A DNA stretch of 64,000 nt from Acinetobacter lwoffii (GTDB taxonomy: Bacteria > Pseudomonadota > Gammaproteobacteria > Pseudomonadales > Moraxellaceae), in the NCBI RefSeq assembly GCF_022967985.1, contig NZ_JALJVC010000017.1, positions 1-64,000 of the forward strand. Reading direction: 5' to 3'. The notes below the pieces were generated by a model that ran no database searches, was not told where the DNA came from, and was given only the letters and a program-made list of their open reading frames with translations. A program made the translations under genes and the position numbers. Positions within the stretch are counted from its first letter, which is position 1. Every line of letters starts with the position of its first letter. Below are positions 57,781 through 64,000 of this stretch, piece by piece.

Positions 57781-58268
57781 TGTTCTGTCGCCCTTCATAA
57801 ACCTTATCTGTTCAGTATAACAATAGTGAGCTTTCAAATGTTACGCAATATGGCATTGGTAGATTAAGTCTTAAAAACATACAGTTGATTTTAACCGTTT
57901 ATCGCTTTTAGTCATATCTGGTAACATTTACTTCAGCTTTTCTACTTGATTTACATTATTAAATTGTAAACTTTGCCTGTCCATATTAACTGATTTTAAG
58001 GAAGATGAAATATCACTATTTCTTAATCTATATAGCGGTTTTAAACATAAGAAAATTAAAATAATTTCTTTTCAAACGTCATTTTTGAACCATTCATATC
58101 TAAGATAGATTTCACAATAAAATGCACACTCTGCAATCCCATTTTTATCGACTTCTCTTTGATTTCACTTATTTTTTTACATTAAATCACTACTCAATTA
58201 CAAAGCAGAGACGATTTTTTAACCAATCATAGATAGTCTAACTTAAAACAAGCGTTTGGGTGTCAGTC
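57781..58268. other. Divergent spacer between pheA and the DJ-1-like gene
   Basis: About 490 AT-rich bases. It must hold promoters for both sides, but I see no clear dyad, box or small ORF. Confidence 0.4.
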
Positions 58269-58787
58269 ATGCCAAAAAGAATAGCTGTACTTTTGACGAA
58301 TAATTTTGAAGATCAGGAATATCTTGAACCCGTTGCAGCCTTGCTGGAAGCAAAGCATAGCATCTGTAATATTGAGTTTAATGCAGGAAAAGTGGTCTAT
58401 GGTCTGCATGGCTGTTCTGCAGTGACGATTGACCGGGACATCGAACAAATCAGTATTGATGATTTTGATGCCTTGCTGATTCCTGGCGGTGAATCTGCAG
58501 TTTCTTTATCTACCGATCTCCGGGTGCTTCAATTTATCCAGGCTTTTAACCAGGCCAAGAAAACCATCTTTAGTTTATGTGATGCATCATTATTACTGTG
58601 TGAAGCAGATGTGCTGAAAAATCGAATTATTACCAGTATTCGCGCGCATGCCAGTCGCGTACAACGTGCCGGTGGAACGTATTATGATGCAGAACTGGTG
58701 AATGACAATAATCAGTTGATTTCATCGCGCCTACCCAATGATTTACCCATTTTTATTCATGAATGTTTGGATGTTTTAAAATCATAA
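58269..58787 (+). CDS. DJ-1/PfpI-family protein
   Basis: 172 residues from the ATG at 58269 (a GTG at 58260 is in frame). RIAVLLTNNFEDQEYLEPVAALLEA start and DFDALLIPGGESAVSLSTD fit. The nucleophile elbow reads FSLCDASLLL: Cys is present, but the following residue is Asp where PfpI proteases and many chaperones have His (ICHA). Glu in NNFEDQEY could be the Cys partner. Active as a deglycase or chaperone rather than protease seems likelier, but is not shown. Confidence 0.85.
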   Translation: MPKRIAVLLTNNFEDQEYLEPVAALLEAKHSICNIEFNAGKVVYGLHGCSAVTIDRDIEQISIDDFDALLIPGGESAVSLSTDLRVLQFIQAFNQAKKTIFSLCDASLLLCEADVLKNRIITSIRAHASRVQRAGGTYYDAELVNDNNQLISSRLPNDLPIFIHECLDVLKS

Positions 58788-58830
58788 AGTCTTAAAAAAT
58801 ATTTCCCATCTTGGCCATGTTCTCCCCTAT

Positions 58831-58859
58831 AAAAAAGAGTCCTTCGGGACTCTTTTTTA
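58831..58859. terminator. Terminator between convergent genes
   Basis: AAAAAGAGTCC-TTCG-GGACTCTTTTTT tetraloop hairpin with runs of A and T, so it can serve both strands. Confidence 0.9.
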
Positions 58860-58870
58860 TGGTTGAGCTA

Positions 58871-60037
58871 TTAACGCCCTAACAGACCGCGGGCCACAAT
58901 CTCCTTCATGATTTCATTGGTACCCCCATAAATCCGCTGGATCCGCGCATCAACGAAGAAACGTGAAATTGGATATTCAGTCATATAGCCATAACCCCCA
59001 AATAATTGCAGGAGATTGTCCGCGATTTTCATCTGCATATCGGTAGAAAAACTTTTTAATGCCGCTGCAGTTTCTACATCCAGCTTCCCTTGCATATAAA
59101 GCTCAAGATTCTGGTTATAAAATGCTGCAGTTGCCAATTCATCAATTTTCGCTTGCGCCAACACAAAACGAGTATTCTGGAATTGACCGATCGCCTGACC
59201 AAAAGCCTGACGCTCTTTCACATATTGTGTGGTCACATCGATCGAGCCACGAATGGCGCCTAGAGCGGTGGCAGCGATGGCGGTACGCTCACGTGGCAAT
59301 TCCTGCATCAGGTAAGCAAATCCCTGTCCCGGCTGACCCAGTAATTGGTCCTTTGGCACTTTAACATTGTCGAAGAACAGTTCAGACGTATCCTGAGCAT
59401 GCAGACCAATCTTGTCCAGATTAGTGCCTTTTTTAAAGCCTTCCAGATGGGTATCGACCAGTAGCAATGAAACGCCTTTAGCTCGGGCTTGAGGATCGGT
59501 TTTGACCGCAAGCACTACCAAGTCAGCATGCTGACCATTGGAAATGAAGGTTTTTGAGCCATTTAACAGATAATGTTCATCCTGCAAGATGGCACTGGTG
59601 CGCATAGCTTGCAAATCTGAACCTGCACCTGGCTCGGTCATGCCAATCGCACCGACCACTTCACCGGTGACCATTTTTGGTAACCAGTATTTTTTCTGTT
59701 CTTCAGTACCAATATGCAGGATATACGGTGCTGCAATATCGGAATGACAAGACAGACCTGTGGCAATGGCACTGTATCCGGCACGTGCAGATTCTTCGAT
59801 CAGCATCAAGGAATAATCGGTCGGCACCCCATAGCCACCATATTCTTCTGGAACATCGACACACAAGAAGCCATTTTCACCGAGTGCATTCCAGACTGAA
59901 CGCGGCATCAGACCTTCACGTTCCCACTGGTCGTAGTACGGTGCGACATGTTCGTTCATAAAGCGTTTAAAATTATCGCGGAATAATTCTAGATCGGCAT
60001 CGTAGGCAAGCATTCTATTGTCCTTGTTGTTTATCAT
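58871..60037 (-). CDS. Acyl-CoA dehydrogenase (long-chain type)
   Basis: 388 residues (380 from the ATG at 60013, which also has an AAGGA SD). FAD/acyl-CoA contacts IGMTEPGAGSDLQAMRTSA and GSKTFISNGQHADL. The C-terminal RIQRIYGGTNEIMKEIVAR lacks the Glu of MCAD's YEGT, and Glu in MQELPRERTAIA takes its position as in LCAD/isovaleryl types. It oxidises acyl-CoA to enoyl-CoA with ETF. No other beta-oxidation genes are adjacent. Confidence 0.92.
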   Translation of the reverse strand: MINNKDNRMLAYDADLELFRDNFKRFMNEHVAPYYDQWEREGLMPRSVWNALGENGFLCVDVPEEYGGYGVPTDYSLMLIEESARAGYSAIATGLSCHSDIAAPYILHIGTEEQKKYWLPKMVTGEVVGAIGMTEPGAGSDLQAMRTSAILQDEHYLLNGSKTFISNGQHADLVVLAVKTDPQARAKGVSLLLVDTHLEGFKKGTNLDKIGLHAQDTSELFFDNVKVPKDQLLGQPGQGFAYLMQELPRERTAIAATALGAIRGSIDVTTQYVKERQAFGQAIGQFQNTRFVLAQAKIDELATAAFYNQNLELYMQGKLDVETAAALKSFSTDMQMKIADNLLQLFGGYGYMTEYPISRFFVDARIQRIYGGTNEIMKEIVARGLLGR

Positions 60038-60120
60038 TTTAGTTTCCTTTTCACAGACTATCGACTTTCATGATCCCTGTCATGTGCCGGCATTCATCTT
60101 TTTACTAACTTCACAGTCAA

Positions 60121-60150
60121 TAAAAAAGGGAAGCCGAAGCTTCCCTTTTA
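60121..60150 (-). terminator. dctA terminator
   Basis: AAAAGGGAAGC / GCTTCCCTTTT stem with CGAA loop and minus-strand Ts, 23 bases beyond the stop. Confidence 0.85.
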
Positions 60151-60172
60151 GACACTAAAAACAGACTCAAAC

Positions 60173-61516
60173 TTAGTGAGCGTTATTGCCTTCTTGCGCC
60201 ATTTTTTCATCAATTTCTGCAGGATTTGCTAAAGCATAGTTCAGCTTGTCCATATCTAACTGGCCCACCCATTTCGCAACCACTAAAGTCGCCAAAGAGT
60301 TACCGACCAGATTGGTCAAGGCACGAGCTTCAGACATGAAACGATCGATACCGAGAATCAATGCCAGACCTGCAACAGGAATATTCCCTACAGCAGCCAA
60401 AGTTGCCGCCATCACAATAAAGCCTGAACCAGTCACGCCTGCCGCACCCTTAGATGAGATCAGAAGTACCAGAAGCAGGGTAATTTGATGAGACAAGTCA
60501 AGTTGCGTATTGGTTGCTTGCGCAATAAAGATTGCAGCCATCGTCAAGTAAATCGACGTACCATCCAGGTTAAATGAATAACCAGTTGGAATCACCAGAC
60601 CTACCACCGACTTCTCTGCACCGGCAAGTTCCAGTTTCTTCAACATACGTGGCAGTACTGATTCTGAAGATGACGTCCCCAGTACAATCAGAAGTTCTTC
60701 GCGAATCAGGCGGATCATCTTCATGATGCTGAACCCTGCGAAACGCGCAATTGAGCCCAATACGATGAAAATAAACAGTACGCAGGTAACATAGAAACAA
60801 ATGATCAACTGTGCCAGCTGAGCAAGAGAACCAATACCATATTTACCAATTGTAAACGCCATTGCACCAAATGCACCAATTGGAGCAAGTTTCATCACCA
60901 TGTTCACGATGTTGAAAAACACATGTGAAATCTGGTCGATGAGTTTCAGGACTGGCTTGCCTTGATCACCGAGCTTATGCAGTGCAAAACCAAAGATGAT
61001 CGCGAACAATAGAACCTGCAGGATTTCGCCTTCCGCAAATGCGCCCACAACCGTATTTGGAATAATGTTCATCAGGAAGTCGATAGTCGATTGTGACTCA
61101 CCTGAAGCAACATATTTACTGATGCCACTAGTATCCAGTGAAGCAGGATCAACGTTCATGCCCACACCAGGCTTGACGATGTTAATCACGACCAGACCGA
61201 TGACCAAAGCAATCGTGGATACGATCTCGAAGTAAAGTAAAGCCACACCACCAGTTTTACCGACTGATTTCATGCTTTCCATACCTGCAATACCGCTCAC
61301 TACGGTACAGAAAATTACAGGTGCGATAATCATTTTAATCAGACGGATAAATGCATCACCAAGCGGTTTAAGCTGTTCGCCCAAGCCAGGGACATGCTGT
61401 TCTACGCCATTGATAATTTGCGTACCACTAGGCGAAAAATGCCCGACCAGAATACCTGCGATAATGGCCACAATCACTTGAAAATACAGTGACTTATAAA
61501 TTGGTTGTTTCGCCAT
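60173..61516 (-). CDS. dctA: C4-dicarboxylate/cation symporter
   Basis: 447 residues with about eight helices plus re-entrant loops. SYFQVIVAI-like start ([20 protein letters not shown]), [45 protein letters not shown], and [20 protein letters not shown], all of the DAACS family. Brings in succinate, fumarate and malate with protons or sodium. A 410-bp upstream spacer shows no clear regulator gene; DctBD-like control cannot be inferred here. Confidence 0.95.
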   Translation of the reverse strand: MAKQPIYKSLYFQVIVAIIAGILVGHFSPSGTQIINGVEQHVPGLGEQLKPLGDAFIRLIKMIIAPVIFCTVVSGIAGMESMKSVGKTGGVALLYFEIVSTIALVIGLVVINIVKPGVGMNVDPASLDTSGISKYVASGESQSTIDFLMNIIPNTVVGAFAEGEILQVLLFAIIFGFALHKLGDQGKPVLKLIDQISHVFFNIVNMVMKLAPIGAFGAMAFTIGKYGIGSLAQLAQLIICFYVTCVLFIFIVLGSIARFAGFSIMKMIRLIREELLIVLGTSSSESVLPRMLKKLELAGAEKSVVGLVIPTGYSFNLDGTSIYLTMAAIFIAQATNTQLDLSHQITLLLVLLISSKGAAGVTGSGFIVMAATLAAVGNIPVAGLALILGIDRFMSEARALTNLVGNSLATLVVAKWVGQLDMDKLNYALANPAEIDEKMAQEGNNAH

Positions 61517-61925
61517 AATAAATCTACTTGAACGATATCAAAAATAAGAAAGACCATTTTGAGAAATATACTGACCTCTTCATCCCTTCTCAGGATGAAC
61601 CGGATCAAGTCTCAAAAGGCTCAAGAGAATGTTCAAAAATGATAATCAGCCATGCATTGAATCTGACACTCAAGTATCAGACCAAAGTATTAAATGGGAG
61701 AAAGAGATTAAGAAAAATTAAACAGACTCTAAAAATTGCCTAAATTTTACCGAATATTCAGACTAAATGTGCATAACTTATTATGCGCTTGTTTATGTTT
61801 TAACCAGAATAGATTAGACATTAGTCGATAATCAGATTTAACTGATTGTTTTACGTATACTGAAATGTTTATGGATTTTCACCCTCTCCCTTGACATTAA
61901 TATTTTCTGCAAGCTGTAAAAAGTT
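61517..61925. other. Divergent spacer between dctA and ybiB
   Basis: About 410 AT-rich bases with no supported gene; a TTG-initiated frame at 61528-61743 has no features of a real protein. A small dyad TGTGCATAACTTATTATGCGC lies near 61769 in part. Nothing else is distinct. Confidence 0.4.
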
Positions 61926-62927
61926 ATGAATACCAAAAGAAATATTTATAAAGATTTCGAACATCCCTTTGCCCAATATGTACGCATTGTGGGTAAAGGG
62001 AAAAATGGCGCCCGCTCTCTCTGCTATGATGAAGCCTATCAAGCCTTCAGTATGATTTTGAAAAATGAAGTGCTGGATGTGCAGTTAGGTGCATTCTTGA
62101 TGTTATTGCGGGTCAAGGAAGAATCTGTAGATGAGTTGGCCGGTTTTGTACAGGCGACACGTGACCAGCTGAGTTTCAAAAAACTGGATGTCGATCTGGA
62201 CTGGTCTTCATATGCGGGCAAGCGCAAGCATTATCCATGGTTTATTCTGGCAGCCCTGACACTGGCCAAGCATGGTTATAATATTGTGATGCATGGTGCC
62301 TCGGGCCATACCATGAACCGCGTTTACACCGAACAGGTGCTGACTTACTTAGGCTATCCAATCTGTCAAAATGATGCCGAGGTTGAACAGCAACTTCTAC
62401 AACAGCATTTTGCTTACATACCGTTAGAAGTAATTTCTCCGATTCTTGCAGACTTGATTGCGCTGCGTAATGTCATGGGCTTACGCTCCCCAATTCATAC
62501 CCTGGCGCGTCTGATCAATCCCTTTAATGCCAAAGCGACCCTGCAAGCCATTTTCCATCCAGCATATCGTGGTTCGCATCAGCAAGCAGCTTTCCGCTTG
62601 GGCTATAAAAATAGTGCCGTGATTAAAGGTGAAGGGGGCGAATTCGAGCGTAATCCGGATGCCAAAACGCTCATCTGTGGCATTAAAGATGGCCTGCTCT
62701 ATGAGCATGAATTGCCAAAGCTCACTGACAACCGCAGTCCAATTGAAGAAGAACTGGATCTGGCGCTATTTAAGGCTGTCTGGGACGGTCAGCAAAGCCA
62801 TGATTATGGCGAGATTGCAGTGATAGAAACTATGGGCATTGCGCTATATACCATGGGCGTGTGTGACAGCTTTGAAGCTGCGATGCAAAAAGCCAAAATC
62901 TTATGGGCGAATCGCCACACGGTTTAA
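61926..62927 (+). CDS. ybiB: YbiB/TrpD2-type DNA-binding protein (phosphoribosyltransferase fold)
   Basis: 333 residues, in the anthranilate phosphoribosyltransferase family by fold. N-terminal helical part (YDEAYQAFSMILKNEVLDVQLGAFLMLLRVKEES), then VMHGASGHTMNRVY where TrpD has the PRPP-binding KHGNR-type loop, replaced here, and IKGEGGEFERNPDA. Loss of the PRPP motif separates YbiB from true TrpD; E. coli YbiB binds DNA and is linked to DNA damage. Often annotated as a glycosyltransferase. Confidence 0.88.
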   Translation: MNTKRNIYKDFEHPFAQYVRIVGKGKNGARSLCYDEAYQAFSMILKNEVLDVQLGAFLMLLRVKEESVDELAGFVQATRDQLSFKKLDVDLDWSSYAGKRKHYPWFILAALTLAKHGYNIVMHGASGHTMNRVYTEQVLTYLGYPICQNDAEVEQQLLQQHFAYIPLEVISPILADLIALRNVMGLRSPIHTLARLINPFNAKATLQAIFHPAYRGSHQQAAFRLGYKNSAVIKGEGGEFERNPDAKTLICGIKDGLLYEHELPKLTDNRSPIEEELDLALFKAVWDGQQSHDYGEIAVIETMGIALYTMGVCDSFEAAMQKAKILWANRHTV

Positions 62928-62940
62928 TCTTGTGCAAAAG

Positions 62941-62979
62941 AAAAAAGCATTGTTCAGTGAATGAACAATGCTTTTTTTA
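62941..62979 (+). terminator. ybiB terminator
   Basis: AAGCATTGTTCA / TGAACAATGCTT stem with GTGA loop and T-run, 13 bases after the stop. Confidence 0.9.
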
Positions 62980-63009
62980 ATTGTATTGCTATTGGCTGGG
63001 AATTAAGCC

Positions 63010-63282
63010 TTAAACAAAACGAATCGGCTTGAATTCAGGTTCATTCTTGTGATGATCATCATCACACTCTTCACCCTCTTCTTTAGTACCGCGATCGATA
63101 TAACCGCTGCGCTCATTTTCAGGCAGGTTTTTCATTTCCCAGGCATACACTGCCTGCATACAGGTCTGACGTTGTTCTGGTGTCAAGGCTACACCGTTTG
63201 GCCACTTTCCAATTTCGACTGCTGTTCTTAGGCGTTCAACAATCTCAGGATTGAGTACGGCAAGCATTTGTTCAATATTCAT
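63010..63282 (-). CDS. YeaC-family (DUF1315) protein
   Basis: 90 residues. MLAVLNPEIVERLRTAVEIG followed by KWPNGVALTPEQRQTCMQAV follows the DUF1315/YeaC core (M-x-P-E-V-x-x-R-L-x-x-A-V-E-x-G-K-W-P-D-G). The tail is acidic then His/Pro-rich (EEGEECDDDHHKNEPEFKPI). Function unknown. It starts three bases after the nadK stop, so the two are co-transcribed. Confidence 0.88.
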   Translation of the reverse strand: MNIEQMLAVLNPEIVERLRTAVEIGKWPNGVALTPEQRQTCMQAVYAWEMKNLPENERSGYIDRGTKEEGEECDDDHHKNEPEFKPIRFV

Positions 63283-63285
63283 GAT

Positions 63286-64000
63286 TTAATCCTGCTTAAA
63301 ATAATCAAAGTCCTGATTCCACCCCAGTTTGGTTCGACAGGCATTATAAAAGTCATAACCCGGTGGATGCAGAAGATTCAGTTTAAAGGGATGCTTGCGA
63401 ATATGGACGCTATCACCCACATTCAAAGACACACTGTGTTGTCCATCCGCACTAACCATCGGCAGTACGCGATTTTCACGAATCAGTAATTTAATTTCAC
63501 TATGTCCACCGACCACAATCGGGCGTGAAGACAAGGTATGCGGATGCATCGGTACCAAGGCAATCGCATCCATACTTGGATGTACAATCGGGCCACCACC
63601 AGAAAGCGCATACGCCGTAGAACCAGTCGGCGTAGAGACTATCAGGCCATCGCTGTGCTGACGATAGACATATTGTCCATCAATATTCAGTTCAAAATCG
63701 ATCATATGTACCGATTTCCCTGAATGTAGCACCACATCATTTAGAGCAATGGCATCGTAAATCACTTCACCTTTGGAGCGAATTTCGACTTCGAGTAAAA
63801 AGCGTCGCTCAGTCTGAAAGTCACCCTTTAATACCTGATCCAGCTTGAATATCACTTCAGTCGGCTTGATATCCGTTAAAAACCCCAGACGACCACGGTT
63901 AACCCCGATCACCGGGGTATTGTACTTGACCAAGGCGCGTGCTGCATGTAATAGCGAGCCGTCACCGCCCACGACAATCACCAGATCCACCACCTCACCC
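63286..64000 (-). CDS. nadK: NAD kinase, N-terminus beyond the window
   Basis: 238 codons incl. stop visible; the frame runs off the right edge and ~60-70 N-terminal residues are missing. GGDGSLLHAAR (diphosphate-binding GGDG), NRGRLGFLTDI, NDVVLHSGKSVHMIDFELNI and STPTGSTAYALSGGGPIVHP (NAD-binding). Phosphorylates NAD to NADP with ATP or polyphosphate. A GTG that could be read as a start at 63993 is within the real gene. Confidence 0.95.
   Translation of the reverse strand, partial: GEVVDLVIVVGGDGSLLHAARALVKYNTPVIGVNRGRLGFLTDIKPTEVIFKLDQVLKGDFQTERRFLLEVEIRSKGEVIYDAIALNDVVLHSGKSVHMIDFELNIDGQYVYRQHSDGLIVSTPTGSTAYALSGGGPIVHPSMDAIALVPMHPHTLSSRPIVVGGHSEIKLLIRENRVLPMVSADGQHSVSLNVGDSVHIRKHPFKLNLLHPPGYDFYNACRTKLGWNQDFDYFKQD

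Noticed and set aside
61528-61743. 71-codon plus-strand frame upstream of ybiB
   Set aside because: TTG start, no SD, in the dctA promoter region, with low-complexity basic composition.

Overview
The window looks like chromosomal DNA of a gammaproteobacterium of the Moraxellaceae, most probably Acinetobacter. The basis is the AT-leaning composition, the fused tyrA-aroA gene, the hisZ-purA pair, the glnD-dapC and alaS-lysC-csrA orders, an 84-residue CsrA, and many Acinetobacter-like housekeeping proteins. Species cannot be read from the sequence alone.

Layout. 1-1963 is the edge of an integrated element lying against the 3' end of a CAU-anticodon tRNA (1964-2040). It holds two small HTH/AlpA-type regulators and a tyrosine integrase that has lost its start codon and carries an in-frame stop. 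2041-12.6 kb holds plsC-like, yebC, an Lrp-type regulator, a 506-residue glycine-rich repeat protein with an unusual upstream region (two palindromes and a 7-codon ORF with a perfect SD), a GST, ychF, a Fur-box sodA with a 33-residue membrane microprotein, a lipoprotein and an azlCD exporter pair. 12.6-25.2 kb holds purT, glnD-dapC, msrB-gpx, alaA with an N-terminal HTH-like extension, an MFS transporter, an M23 lipoprotein, a 43-residue poly-Gln basic microprotein, icd and rluE. 25.2-40 kb holds an exported HIUase, a two-TM coiled-coil protein, a thioesterase, an M61 peptidase, a PBP5/6-type carboxypeptidase, NDH-2, an FKBP isomerase, an M48 lipoprotein, hisZ-purA, a second Lrp regulator with a second azlCD pair, and a GAPDH/Epd enzyme. 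40-50 kb holds alaS-lysC-csrA, rnhB, two related four-cysteine lipoproteins on either side of a cytochrome b561, and a purine salvage pair (adenine-type deaminase plus NCS2 permease). A structured leader and a candidate small RNA lie upstream of the permease. 50.7-64 kb holds yaaA, a hydrolase, a GNAT, the aromatic/histidine operon pheA-hisC-tyrA::aroA, a DJ-1-like protein, an LCAD-type acyl-CoA dehydrogenase, dctA, ybiB, a YeaC-family gene and a truncated nadK.

Most genes are core metabolism: aromatic amino acids, purines, lysine/DAP, nitrogen sensing, envelope and redox defence. Adenine uptake and deamination (47.1-49.5 kb) feeds the purine pool that purA and purT also serve. SodA, Gpx and MsrB form a scattered oxidative-stress group. 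The most unusual items are the 506-residue repeat protein with its upstream region, the decayed integrase, the HTH-extended AlaA, the unannotated microproteins (33 and 43 residues) and the candidate RNA elements upstream of the purine permease. No CRISPR array, rRNA or IS element was seen. All calls come from reading the sequence; no database search was run.
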